Below are positions 35,082 through 44,328 of a stretch of DNA of 58,286 bases, piece after piece; positions within the stretch are counted from its first letter, which is position 1, and every line of letters starts with the position of its first letter. The notes beneath the pieces are model-generated. The model did no database searches, had not been told where the DNA came from, and worked only from the letters and a program-made list of their open reading frames with translations. A program made the position numbers and the translations under genes. The stretch is taken from assembly GCA_014859445.1 (NCBI GenBank), contig JACUUC010000018.1, forward strand, positions 1-58,286, written 5' to 3'. Origin of the DNA: Bacterioplanes sp. (GTDB lineage Bacteria > Pseudomonadota > Gammaproteobacteria > Pseudomonadales > Oceanobacteraceae).

Positions 35082-38000
35082 ATGGTCGATTCAGGGGTAT
35101 CTCAAGCGCAATCTAGCGTCACAGTGGGCTGGCAGTTTTGGGTCGATCGTGGCGGCACCTTTACCGACATTGTTGCCCTGACTCCTTCGGGGCAGTGTGT
35201 GACGCATAAGCTGCTGTCTGACAATCCGGCTGTGTATGACGATGCCGCCGTGGCGGGTATTGCTGAGTTGCAAGATCGTTATTCTGAACAGCCCACCCAT
35301 ATTCAAATCATTAAGATGGGCACCACCGTTGCCACCAATGCGTTATTAGAACGCAAAGGTGAGCCGATGGTGCTTATGATCACTCGTGGTTTGGCCGATC
35401 AATTGGAAATCGGCTATCAAACACGGCCCGATATTTTCGCGATAGCGATTGAGCAAGCCGCCCCCTTGTATGAGCAGGTGTATGAAGTGGCCGAGCGTGT
35501 GCTGGCCGATGGTTCTGTGGATTTGGCGTTAGACGACGATGCCACTTGGGTGCAGTTACAAGAAGCATATGGTTTGGGCTATCGCAGCGTGGCGGTGGTG
35601 TGCATGCATGCCTACAAATACCCTGAGCATGAGCAGCGCATTGGCCAAATGGCACGCCAGTTGGGTTTTACTCAAGTGTCGTTGAGTCATGAGGTGAGTC
35701 CGCTGATTAAGTTGGTTCCGCGGGGCGATACCACTTTGGCTGATGCGTATTTGTCGCCTATTTTACAGCGCTACGTGGCACGCGTGCAGGCTGCATTTCC
35801 GAATGTGCCGATTCGCTTTATGCAATCCAGTGGCGGCTTGACTCAGGCACAGGATTTTCATGGTAAAGATGCCGTGCTCTCTGGCCCTGCGGGTGGTGTA
35901 GTTGGCATGGTGCGTTCGGCCATGGCCGATGGTTTTCATCAGTTGGTTGGCTTTGATATGGGTGGAACGTCCACGGACGTAAGCCATTACGCCGGCGAAC
36001 TGGAACGCGCGTCTGAAACGCAACTGTGTGGTTTGCGTTTGCGTGTCCCTATGTTGAACATTCATACGGTGGCGGCGGGTGGCGGCTCGGTGCTGCGCTT
36101 TGCCGATGGTCGTTTTCAGGTTGGGCCTGAATCGGCGGGTGCCTTTCCAGGCCCTGCCTGTTATCGCAATGGTGGCCCATTAACGGTGACGGATTGCAAT
36201 GTCGTACTGGGTAAACTGCAGCCCGATTTGTTTCCAACGATGTTTGGGCCAAAACAAGACCAAGCGTTGGATGACGTGCTGGTGCGGCAGCGATTCGCTG
36301 AATTAGCGCATGACATTGAGCAAGAGACCGGCCAGCGGCTGCCCATCGAGGCGATTGCGGAAGGCTTTTTAACGGTGGCCGTTGACAGTATGGCCACGGC
36401 GGTTAAAAAAATCTCGATTCAGCGTGGCTATGATTTGAGCCAATATACCTTAAATGCGTTTGGCGGTGCCGGAGGGCAGCACGCGTGCTTGGTGGCGGAT
36501 GCGTTGGGTATTCAGCGCGTGTATTTGCATCCTTTGGCCGGGGTTTTGTCAGCCTTTGGCATTGGTATGGCGAATGAACGTTGGTTGGTGGAACGAGCCA
36601 TTGAATTGCCTTTGCCGGTTGCGGAGTCGGCCATTCAGCAAGCGTTTGCGCAGTTATCTGCAGAGCAGCCTTATGACGGGCAAAGCATACAGCGTGTCTA
36701 TATTCGTTACGAAGGCAGCGATACGCCGCTATTAGTTAACTATGGCGCGCTGACTGAGATGGCGCGTGCGTTTACCGCACAACACCAACAAGCCTTTGGT
36801 TTTATTGACGCTGAGCGCGCACTGGTGGTGGATGCCATTCAGTTGGAAGTGGTGACACCGGCCCCGGGATTAATCAACCTGCCTTTGCCTACGCAAACGC
36901 AGCAACATGAACAGACGGTTCGCTGCTTTTGTCGTGGCCAATGGCGTACTGTGCCGATTTTGCGGCGCACCGATTTGGCGAAGGATTTTAGCGCAATGGG
37001 TCCTCTGTTGCTGGTGGATGACAACAGTACGCTGGTGGTCGAGCCCGATTGGCGACTGACCGTATTGGCCTCTGGCGCGTGCGTATTAGAACGCTTACAG
37101 CAAGCGAAAACAGCGGTAGATACGGCATTTCTAGCGCTGTCGCAGCCAACGCCAGTGCAGCTGGAAGTATTTAACAATGTATTTATGTCCATTGCCGAGC
37201 AAATGGGCGTGGTGCTGGAAAAAACCGCCAGCAGTGTGAACATGAAAGAACGGCTGGATTTTTCCTGCGCCTTATTTGATGGGCAAGGCGATTTGGTGGC
37301 CAATGCCCCTCATATCCCCGTTCATTTAGGCTCCATGAGTGACAGCATCAAGGTGGTGATGCAGGGGCACCCCACCATGCGCCCTGGTGATGCCTTTGTG
37401 TTGAATACGCCGTATAACGGCGGAACGCATTTGCCCGATGTGACGGTAGTGAAGCCCGTGTTTATCGAATGCGGCGCCACGGAACCGCGAAAACCCGATT
37501 TTTACGTGGCGGCACGAGGTCATCATGCGGACATCGGCGGCATTGCTCCAGGTTCTATGCCCGCTGACAGCCGTCATTTAGATGAAGAAGGCATCTTGCT
37601 GGATAACTTGGTGTTGGTGCGAGGGGGTGAATTGCAACGTGACAACATCATGCAGGCATTGACCCGTGGTCCTTATCCGGCGCGCAATCCTGAGCAAAAT
37701 ATGGCGGACTTGTACGCGCAATTGGCGGCGTGCGAAGCGGGATCGCAAGCGCTACACGGCTTGGCGGAGCAGGTTGGTTTGCATGTCGTGCAGCAGTATA
37801 TGGGGTGGGTGCAAGACAATGCGGAACAAACATTACGACGTCGCTTGCGTGAGTTAGCCGATGGTGAGTTTGTGCAACAGATGGATGATGGCAGTCGTTT
37901 TGCCGTGGTTATTCGTGTCGATCGCGACCAAGGTTCCGCCACGATTGATTTCAGTGGCAGTGGTTATCGTCCTGAACAGCCTCTGCATCCGGGTAATTTT

Positions 38001-38708
38001 AATGCGCCCAGCGCCATTGTTCATGCGGCGGTATTGTACTGTTTTCGTGTGCTGGTGGCGGCGCCGATTCCACTGAATGCGGGTTTCTTTCGGCCACTGA
38101 CCATCACCATTCCGCCCAATTCCATGATAGCGCCGCAATATCCGGCTGCGGTGGTATCGGGTAATGTCGAAACCGCGCAGTATTTGGTTGATACCTTAAT
38201 GGGAGCGCTTGGCTTGATGGCGTGCAGTCAAGGTACCAACAATAACCTGACCTTTGGCAATGATCAGTTTCAATATTATGAAACCCTTGCTGGCGGTTCC
38301 GGTGCTTGTGCACTGTCTGCTGGCGCCAGTGCCGTACAGGTGCACATGACCAATTCACGCTTAACCGATCCTGAAGTCTTGGAACAGCGCTTTCCGGTGA
38401 TGTTGGAATGGTTTCATCGCCGACGTCATTCTGGAGGACAAGGCCGTTTTGACGGCGGCGATGGTTTGGAACGTCGACTGCGATTCTTGCAGCCCATGAC
38501 ATTGAATATCATCAGTGGGCATCGTCAAGTGGCACCGTTTGGCTTAGCAGGCGGAAGCGATGGGGCATTGGGTGTGAATTGGATTAAACGGGCTTCGGGG
38601 GTGTTGCAGCGATTGCCGGGCTGCGCTCAGGCGCAGGTTGATGTGGGTGATGTGGTGGCCATTCATACCCCAGGAGGGGGTGGATTTGGTGTAAAAGAGG
38701 ATGGATAA
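35082..38708 (+). CDS. 5-oxoprolinase (ATP-hydrolysing), HyuA-HyuB fusion
   Basis: A 1208-residue cytoplasmic enzyme that opens 5-oxoproline to glutamate with ATP, salvaging glutathione breakdown products. The N-terminal half (to about residue 660) is HyuA-like, with the actin-fold ATPase motifs FWVDRGGTFTDIVA, MGTTVATNALLERKGE and GFDMGGTSTDVSHYAG. The C-terminal half (about 690-1205) is HyuB-like, from EVFNNVFMSIAEQMG to the closing HTPGGGGFG. Full-length fusion matches eukaryotic and bacterial OplAH. Hydantoinase activity cannot be excluded, but hydantoinases are normally two separate chains. It is a single-gene unit after a terminator. Confidence 0.9.
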   Translation: MVDSGVSQAQSSVTVGWQFWVDRGGTFTDIVALTPSGQCVTHKLLSDNPAVYDDAAVAGIAELQDRYSEQPTHIQIIKMGTTVATNALLERKGEPMVLMITRGLADQLEIGYQTRPDIFAIAIEQAAPLYEQVYEVAERVLADGSVDLALDDDATWVQLQEAYGLGYRSVAVVCMHAYKYPEHEQRIGQMARQLGFTQVSLSHEVSPLIKLVPRGDTTLADAYLSPILQRYVARVQAAFPNVPIRFMQSSGGLTQAQDFHGKDAVLSGPAGGVVGMVRSAMADGFHQLVGFDMGGTSTDVSHYAGELERASETQLCGLRLRVPMLNIHTVAAGGGSVLRFADGRFQVGPESAGAFPGPACYRNGGPLTVTDCNVVLGKLQPDLFPTMFGPKQDQALDDVLVRQRFAELAHDIEQETGQRLPIEAIAEGFLTVAVDSMATAVKKISIQRGYDLSQYTLNAFGGAGGQHACLVADALGIQRVYLHPLAGVLSAFGIGMANERWLVERAIELPLPVAESAIQQAFAQLSAEQPYDGQSIQRVYIRYEGSDTPLLVNYGALTEMARAFTAQHQQAFGFIDAERALVVDAIQLEVVTPAPGLINLPLPTQTQQHEQTVRCFCRGQWRTVPILRRTDLAKDFSAMGPLLLVDDNSTLVVEPDWRLTVLASGACVLERLQQAKTAVDTAFLALSQPTPVQLEVFNNVFMSIAEQMGVVLEKTASSVNMKERLDFSCALFDGQGDLVANAPHIPVHLGSMSDSIKVVMQGHPTMRPGDAFVLNTPYNGGTHLPDVTVVKPVFIECGATEPRKPDFYVAARGHHADIGGIAPGSMPADSRHLDEEGILLDNLVLVRGGELQRDNIMQALTRGPYPARNPEQNMADLYAQLAACEAGSQALHGLAEQVGLHVVQQYMGWVQDNAEQTLRRRLRELADGEFVQQMDDGSRFAVVIRVDRDQGSATIDFSGSGYRPEQPLHPGNFNAPSAIVHAAVLYCFRVLVAAPIPLNAGFFRPLTITIPPNSMIAPQYPAAVVSGNVETAQYLVDTLMGALGLMACSQGTNNNLTFGNDQFQYYETLAGGSGACALSAGASAVQVHMTNSRLTDPEVLEQRFPVMLEWFHRRRHSGGQGRFDGGDGLERRLRFLQPMTLNIISGHRQVAPFGLAGGSDGALGVNWIKRASGVLQRLPGCAQAQVDVGDVVAIHTPGGGGFGVKEDG

Positions 38709-38738
38709 GTCGCTCTTAATGGGTATAACCGAGCATGG

Positions 38739-38767
38739 CTGTCAGGTTTAATCCAGTGTGATAGAAT
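38739..38767 (+). promoter_or_regulatory. Candidate grxD promoter
   Basis: CTGTCA (38739-38744) and TAGAAT (38762-38767) are separated by 17 bases, a fair vegetative promoter 47 bases before the grxD ATG. Confidence 0.5.
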
Positions 38768-38813
38768 ATTGGCCATTCATTCATTGTTATGTGCACATAG
38801 AGAGAGACGCAAC

Positions 38814-39131
38814 ATGGAAATCATGGATATTTTGAAAGACCAAATCGAAAGCAACAGCATTTTGCTGTACATGAAAGGCTCTCCTGATCAGCCGATGTGT
38901 GGCTTTTCGGCTCGAACCGTTCAGGCGGTGATGGAGTGTGGTCAGAAATTCGCCTATGTGGATGTGTTGTCGAATCCCGATGTGCGCGCCAATCTGCCCA
39001 GCTACGCGAATTGGCCAACCTTCCCGCAGCTATGGGTGTCGGGTGAGTTGGTGGGTGGTTGTGATATCGTTACCGATATGCACGCTAAAGGCGAGTTAAA
39101 GACGTTGTTAGAACAAGCCACAAACGCCTAA
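38814..39131 (+). CDS. grxD: Monothiol glutaredoxin 4 (CGFS type)
   Basis: A 105-residue monothiol glutaredoxin that carries and delivers [2Fe-2S] clusters with BolA proteins. The active site is CGFS (in DQPMCGFSART), with the glutathione-binding TFPQLWVSGELVGGCDI. The ATG at 38814 follows GAGAGAGAC at a good distance; the frame is open 45 bases further without a ribosome site. A strong terminator follows the stop. Confidence 0.96.
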   Translation: MEIMDILKDQIESNSILLYMKGSPDQPMCGFSARTVQAVMECGQKFAYVDVLSNPDVRANLPSYANWPTFPQLWVSGELVGGCDIVTDMHAKGELKTLLEQATNA

Positions 39132-39186
39132 GTGATCTCAGTAGGCCTGCTGTCAAGCAGCGCTTATTGTCATTAGGTCGTACCGC

Positions 39187-39223
39187 AAAAGCACAGTGCT
39201 GAGTCATCAGACTGTGCTTTTTT
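39187..39223 (+). terminator. Rho-independent terminator
   Basis: AAAAGCACAGT (39187-39197) and ACTGTGCTTTT (39211-39221) form an 11-base stem with a 13-base loop and a run of six T. It ends grxD; the A run on the left arm would also allow some action in the other direction. Confidence 0.88.
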
Positions 39224-39258
39224 ATGGATAAATCCCATGCGTAAAACTAAATCTAAGA

Positions 39259-39277
39259 TGGAATGATAATAACTACT
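39259..39277. promoter_or_regulatory. Candidate Fur box
   Basis: The AATGATAAT core (39262-39270) matches nine consecutive positions of the 19-base Fur consensus, with three further matches on the right. It lies about 95 bases upstream of a TonB-dependent iron receptor gene, where Fur repression is expected. Confidence 0.5.
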
Positions 39278-39371
39278 TGATGTTAATAAATCTTATTTGT
39301 AACATGCTTGTTGTTTCTAGTGTGTTTGACGACACCAAAATCCGTTTTCTATATTGCCATTGGAGTTTGTT

Positions 39372-41465
39372 ATGAATAAGCCGATCGCCACTGGGGTATC
39401 GCTGCGCCCAAAAACGCTTGCATTGGCCATTGCCAGCAGCATGTTGTTGGTGAGCTATGCGCAAGCCGAGACCAGTACAGAAAAACGCGTGCAATTGCCT
39501 AAAATTGACGTGGTGGGCAGTGGTGATGAGAGTGTGGCGCGTCAGCCCGGCTCGGTGACCATCATCGACAGTGAACAGTTACAACTGATGCAACCACGTT
39601 CAACCGAAGATGCGTTGCGTCGTGTGCCAGGTATCGCCATTAAAGGGGAAGAAGAAACCGCCGTTGTGGTTAACATCGGTATGCGCGGCTTACCGGCGGA
39701 TAGCTCGAAAACGCTGATTTTGGAAGACGGGGTGCCGGTTGCACCGGGTTTGTTCGTGGGTAATGGTCGTTACTTCAATCCTCGTATTCAGCGCATGGAG
39801 AGCATCGAGGTCTTAAAAGGCGCGGCATCATTGCGTTACGGCCCGAGCACCATCGGTGGTGTGATTAACTACATCACGAAACAACCCGAGCCTGGAGTGG
39901 CTTTGTCGTTGCGTCATGGATCATGGAACACCAATGAAGCCACGTTGGAAGTGGGTGCAGCCGCGCCGTCCAATGAAGCCGTTTTTGGTGCCGTGATTAC
40001 CAAAGCAGAAAGCGATGGTTTCATGGATAAGGGTTATGACATGACCGATATCATGTTGAAAGCGGGTATGGCCGTGGGTACCAATCAGTGGTTGAGCCTG
40101 AAATACAGCGATCACACCAACGATGCCAATATTTCGTATCGCGGTTTGTTTTTGCAAGATTACAAAGACGGCAAAACTTATAACCCAGCGCCTGACGATT
40201 ATTACTTATCGTCGCGTCGTGCGTTGGAGTTAAACCATGAGTGGGACATCAATCATAATGTACGTTTGAATACCTTGCTGTATTGGAGTGAAACGGCGCG
40301 AGATTACTGGCGTTATGGCGTGGACAACACGGCATCTGCAGCGGCAGGTCGTTGGGTGTACACGGATAATCTGAACGGTAACAATCGTACCTTTGAACGC
40401 GTCGGTGTCGAAACCCGTTTGTACGTGACGCACAACACCTTTGGCATTCAAAACGAAGCAGAAATTGGTTTACGTTATTTAACCGAAGAACTGACAGACC
40501 AAACCATCGCGGCAACACGTTTGCGTGATCGCACGGGCACGTTAAGTCGTGATCGTCGTGACAGTGCCGACAGTATCGCGCTGTTTGCGCAAAACCGTTT
40601 TATGATTTCTGATGCCTTAGCGGTCACGCCCGGTGTGCGTATTGAGCAATACGAGCAAGAGCGTAAAAATCTTCAGCGTGATATTGGGGCAGCCGACTAC
40701 AAGGCCGACACCAGCAATACCGAAGTATTACCGGGCGTCGGTGTGACTTGGCAGTTGGCGCCGGCCGCACAAGTGTTTGGTGGTGTGTATAAAGCCTTTT
40801 CACCTGCGGAGAACGGGGTTGCATTGGATGGGATGACCGATCAAAAATTGGAAGCGGAACGCTCAACCAACCTTGAAATCGGTGTTCGTGGTGCTCAAAG
40901 TGGTTTCCGTTACGAAGTCGCGGCTTTCCAAATGGATTTTACCAACCAAATTGCGGCGGGTAACTCAGATCCATCTTTAAGCCAAAGCAATACCGGTAAA
41001 ACCTTACACCAAGGTTTTGAATTGGCCGCCGGTTACCAATTGCCCAGTGGTATGTACATTGATGGTAATGTGACGTATGTGCCAACGTCGGAGTACCGTA
41101 CAGGGGATGATAAGGGCAACCGCATTGTGTACTCACCGGAACTATTAGCCAATTTAGCAATTGGTTATGCCATGGGTGCTTTGAAAACGGAACTGAGTGC
41201 CAATCATACGGGTTCGCAGTATGGCAGCAGTGATAATCGCAAAGAAATCAGTGGTAATAACGGCGGCATTGGCGGTATTTGGGGCGGTGAGATCGATGCT
41301 TACACTACGCTGAATCTGAACGCCCAGTATCAGGTGAATCAGCAGCTGGCGATTAACGGCAGCGTGAAAAACCTGACGGACGAACATTATGTGTCTGGTT
41401 TACGCCAAGGCATCTACGTGGGTCCAGAGCGCAGTTTTGATCTGGGTATTCGCTACCAGTTCTAA
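39372..41465 (+). CDS. FecA-like TonB-dependent iron receptor
   Basis: A 697-residue outer-membrane receptor. A signal peptide (about 1-34, ending AQA) precedes a TonB-box-like IDVVGSG, the plug domain (GSVTIIDSEQLQLMQPRST, ALRRVPGIAI, RIQRMESIEVLKGAASLRYG) and a beta barrel ending in the typical aromatic GIRYQF. The plug resembles FecA, the ferric-dicitrate receptor, but no N-terminal signalling extension and no fecI/fecR pair are present, so it is probably a plain Fur-regulated importer. The ligand cannot be fixed from sequence. The ATG at 39372 has GGAG seven bases upstream. Confidence 0.88.
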   Translation: MNKPIATGVSLRPKTLALAIASSMLLVSYAQAETSTEKRVQLPKIDVVGSGDESVARQPGSVTIIDSEQLQLMQPRSTEDALRRVPGIAIKGEEETAVVVNIGMRGLPADSSKTLILEDGVPVAPGLFVGNGRYFNPRIQRMESIEVLKGAASLRYGPSTIGGVINYITKQPEPGVALSLRHGSWNTNEATLEVGAAAPSNEAVFGAVITKAESDGFMDKGYDMTDIMLKAGMAVGTNQWLSLKYSDHTNDANISYRGLFLQDYKDGKTYNPAPDDYYLSSRRALELNHEWDINHNVRLNTLLYWSETARDYWRYGVDNTASAAAGRWVYTDNLNGNNRTFERVGVETRLYVTHNTFGIQNEAEIGLRYLTEELTDQTIAATRLRDRTGTLSRDRRDSADSIALFAQNRFMISDALAVTPGVRIEQYEQERKNLQRDIGAADYKADTSNTEVLPGVGVTWQLAPAAQVFGGVYKAFSPAENGVALDGMTDQKLEAERSTNLEIGVRGAQSGFRYEVAAFQMDFTNQIAAGNSDPSLSQSNTGKTLHQGFELAAGYQLPSGMYIDGNVTYVPTSEYRTGDDKGNRIVYSPELLANLAIGYAMGALKTELSANHTGSQYGSSDNRKEISGNNGGIGGIWGGEIDAYTTLNLNAQYQVNQQLAINGSVKNLTDEHYVSGLRQGIYVGPERSFDLGIRYQF

Positions 41466-41483
41466 GGTGTGTGGATGTGATGC

Positions 41484-41507
41484 AAGGAGGCTTCGGCCTC
41501 CTTTTTT
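41484..41507 (+). terminator. Rho-independent terminator with TTCG loop
   Basis: AAGGAGGC (41484-41491) and GCCTCCTT (41496-41503) pair around the very stable TTCG tetraloop and are followed by four more T. It closes the receptor gene before the convergent GAPDH gene. Confidence 0.92.
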
Positions 41508-41549
41508 GTTGTTAACGTCTGCTCATGCCAAGCGGATGTTATGCGTTCA

Positions 41550-42560
41550 TCATGAACCATGTCGTTGCAGTGCGCCCATGAGTCGGGCGACATCCAGCAT
41601 GCGATGACAAAATCCCCATTCATTGTCATACCATGCCATGACGTGTGCCAGTCGTCCTTGCACTTGGGTGTGGTTCCCATCCACGATGGACGATGCGGAA
41701 TGGCCATTGAAATCCACCGACACCAAAGGCTGCTCATTAAAGGCCAGGGTGTTGCTGTGTGCCGCCGCTGCTTTGAGCATGCGATTGATGTGGTCACGAT
41801 CGGTATCGGATTGCAGTTGCACCACTAAATCCACTAACGACACATTGGCAGTGGGAACGCGCACTGCCATGCCGCTGATTTTGCCGGTCATTTCGGGCAG
41901 TACCAAGCCCAAGGCGGTAGCCGCACCGGTTTTACTGGGAATCATCGACAGGGCCGCTGCGCGGGCTCGGTACAAATCGTCATGACCTAAGTCCAGTAAG
42001 TGCTGATCGTTGGTGTAGGCATGAATGGTGGTCATGCTGCCGTGCTCAATACCGTAGTGTTGGTGCAGCAATTTCACAATGGGCGCTAGGCAGTTGGTGG
42101 TGCAGGAGGCGTTTGACACGATGCGGTGTTGATTGGAGAGCCAATCCTCATTGACGCCATAGACCACGGTGCAATCGGCACCGCTGGTGGGGGCGGAAAC
42201 AAGCACTTTGTTTGCCCCCGCGGCCAAATGCGCCCCTGCTTTTTCGGCGTGAGTGAAGCGTCCAGTGCATTCCAGCACCACATCAATTTGATACTCCTGC
42301 CATGGTAGGTGTTCGATGTTGGGTTCTTGCAAGAGAGGAATGCGGTCTTCTTCAATGATCAGTGCGTTGCCATCCAAGGTGACGGGGAGAGGGAAGCGCC
42401 CATGCACCGAGTCGTATTGCAGGAGGTGCGCACATTGAACGGGGTCGGTTAAGTCGTTGATGGCAACCACTTGAATGTGTTGGCGGTAACCCGATTGGTA
42501 AAGTGCGCGTACGATGTTGCGGCCAATGCGCCCAAACCCATTAATAGCAATGCGTAGCAT
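41550..42560 (-). CDS. gap: Type I glyceraldehyde-3-phosphate dehydrogenase (second copy)
   Basis: A 336-residue type I GAPDH. Features: INGFGRIGRN (residues 7-15), Asp36 in AINDLTD pointing to NAD, catalytic Cys153 in SNASCTTNC and His180 in TTIHAYTNDQ. This is the canonical GAPDH form, in contrast to the arsenic-linked copy at 1388-2395. Erythrose-4-phosphate dehydrogenase is a close relative and cannot be ruled out, but the HAYTNDQ and PSKTGAATALG stretches favour GAPDH, and no pgk or fba gene is adjacent. Single gene, separate from the neighbouring rsgA. Confidence 0.85.
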   Translation of the reverse strand: MLRIAINGFGRIGRNIVRALYQSGYRQHIQVVAINDLTDPVQCAHLLQYDSVHGRFPLPVTLDGNALIIEEDRIPLLQEPNIEHLPWQEYQIDVVLECTGRFTHAEKAGAHLAAGANKVLVSAPTSGADCTVVYGVNEDWLSNQHRIVSNASCTTNCLAPIVKLLHQHYGIEHGSMTTIHAYTNDQHLLDLGHDDLYRARAAALSMIPSKTGAATALGLVLPEMTGKISGMAVRVPTANVSLVDLVVQLQSDTDRDHINRMLKAAAAHSNTLAFNEQPLVSVDFNGHSASSIVDGNHTQVQGRLAHVMAWYDNEWGFCHRMLDVARLMGALQRHGS

Positions 42561-42619
42561 AAGTGACTCTCCGTCGTGTTTTACTCAGTGTAGTCAAACT
42601 TTGACGGAGTTGCTTTGCG

Positions 42620-43657
42620 TTAGGCTTGGGTCAGGGTTTGCAGTATGCGACGGTAGCTTTCAAAGCGAGACGGTTTGACTTGACCGCTATCAACGGCCTG
42701 ACGAATGGCGCAGCCCGGCTCTTGCTCGTGGGCGCAATCACGAAAGCGACAATACCCTGCCAGCGGACGTAATTCGCGAAAGCCATACAGCACTTGGTCT
42801 TCGCTCATGTGCCACAAACCAAACTCTCGAATTCCAGGCGAATCAATCAGATCACCGCCAGCGGGAAAGTGGAACAAGCGAGCGGTGGTGGTGGTGTGCT
42901 TGCCCTTACGGGTATTTTCGGACAAGGCGCCCACTTTTAACTCAATACCGGGGAGTAAGGTGTTGATGAGGGAGGATTTGCCCACACCGGATTGCCCGAC
43001 AAACACACTGATGCGATCGTTAAGAAATTGCTTGAGTTCGTTCAGGCTGGATTCATCATGACTGCACACGCGTAAGGTGCGATAGCCAAGATCTTCATAG
43101 GTGGCCAATAACGCATCAAAATGTGGTTGAGTGTGCTCATCAATTAAGTCGGTCTTGTTGAGCAATAGAATCGGTTCAATGTCGCAATTTTCGGCGGCGA
43201 CTAAATATCGATCAATCAAGTTGGCATGGGCTTCGGGTTCGGGCGCAATCACCAGCACAATAAAGTCAATATTGGCGGCGACTGGTTTGATCTCATTATA
43301 AGGATTTGGGCGAGACAGCTCGCTAGCGCGTTCGAGTACGGTTTCTACCACGCCACTGTGTACCCCATTGTGTTCGGGGCCGGGGCGAAAAATAACGCGG
43401 TCGCCCGTGACTAATGAGCCTAAGTTGGCGCGTAAAAAGCAGCGATAGCTTTGCCGTTGTTGATCAATTAACGGGCCTTCCACTTCGACTTGAGTACCAA
43501 AATGAGCGATGATTTGGCCTTCACTTTCGTCACCCAATTCACCCGCTTGCAATTTCTGGTGAATGTCCTGTTCTTTTTGTTGGGCGCGTTGCGCTTTTTC
43601 TTGCTGGATTTTTTCTACCCGCCATGTTTGGCGTTTATTCAGTTTGCGTTTGCTCAT
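42620..43657 (-). CDS. rsgA: Ribosome small-subunit GTPase RsgA
   Basis: A 345-residue circularly permuted GTPase acting late in 30S ribosome maturation. The motifs come in the permuted order: LLNKTDL (G4), then GQSGVGKSSLIN (G1, P-loop), then DSPGIREFG (G3). An OB domain with RANLGSLVTGDRVIFRP precedes them, and a zinc-binding C-terminal domain (CRFRDCAHEQEPGC) follows. A basic N-terminal extension (MSKRKLNKRQTWRV) matches E. coli YjeQ. Diverges from orn, its usual neighbour. Confidence 0.96.
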   Translation of the reverse strand: MSKRKLNKRQTWRVEKIQQEKAQRAQQKEQDIHQKLQAGELGDESEGQIIAHFGTQVEVEGPLIDQQRQSYRCFLRANLGSLVTGDRVIFRPGPEHNGVHSGVVETVLERASELSRPNPYNEIKPVAANIDFIVLVIAPEPEAHANLIDRYLVAAENCDIEPILLLNKTDLIDEHTQPHFDALLATYEDLGYRTLRVCSHDESSLNELKQFLNDRISVFVGQSGVGKSSLINTLLPGIELKVGALSENTRKGKHTTTTARLFHFPAGGDLIDSPGIREFGLWHMSEDQVLYGFRELRPLAGYCRFRDCAHEQEPGCAIRQAVDSGQVKPSRFESYRRILQTLTQA

Positions 43658-43755
43658 GCCGATTCTTACTGGCTTAGTGGAAAGGCTATTGTGGGTGTTG
43701 GCTGGCAGCGACGCAAGTTGCTAGACTGCGTATACCCAGATAAGAGTGCGAAATC

Positions 43756-44298
43756 ATGAGTCAAAACGACAATTTAGTGTGGATGGACCTGGAAATGACC
43801 GGTCTTGATCCTGAACGCGATGTGATCATCGAAATGGCCACCATCATTACCGACAGTGATTTAAACGTGATTGCCGAAGGTCCGGTGATTGCGGTTCATC
43901 AGCCGGATATTGTGTTGGATGCCATGGATGACTGGAATACCAAAACGCATGGTCAGTCGGGCTTGATTGATCGAGTTAAGGCGAGCACCGTCGATGCACG
44001 TGCCGCCGAGCAGATGACCTTGGCGTTTATTCAGCAGCATGTAAAAGCCGGCGTGTCGCCATTATGTGGCAACAGCATTCATCAAGATCGTCGTTTTTTG
44101 GTGAAGTACATGCCGCAACTTGAGGCCTACATGCACTATCGCAACATTGATGTCAGTACGCTTAAAGAGCTAGCCAAACGCTGGAAGCCCGATGTGGTAA
44201 GCAGCTTTAAGAAATCTGGCTCGCATCAGGCACTGGATGATATTCGTGAATCCATTGCCGAAACCTTGCACTACAAAGCGCATTTTTTGGCGGTGTAA
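43756..44298 (+). CDS. orn: Oligoribonuclease
   Basis: A 180-residue DEDDh 3'-5' exonuclease that destroys two- to five-base RNA, including pGpG from cyclic di-GMP turnover. Motifs: [12 protein letters not shown] (first Asp and Glu), [19 protein letters not shown] and [12 protein letters not shown] (last His and Asp). It is essential or near-essential in pseudomonads. Adjacent to rsgA, divergently arranged, as in Pseudomonas and E. coli. Confidence 0.97.
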   Translation: MSQNDNLVWMDLEMTGLDPERDVIIEMATIITDSDLNVIAEGPVIAVHQPDIVLDAMDDWNTKTHGQSGLIDRVKASTVDARAAEQMTLAFIQQHVKAGVSPLCGNSIHQDRRFLVKYMPQLEAYMHYRNIDVSTLKELAKRWKPDVVSSFKKSGSHQALDDIRESIAETLHYKAHFLAV

Positions 44299-44328
44299 GG
44301 GGCTTCTGGGCTAAGCTGCCGTCACGAC

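Noticed and set aside
36839-37303. 154-residue open frame antisense to the oxoprolinase gene
   Set aside because: It is inside a gene whose product is conserved along its whole length.
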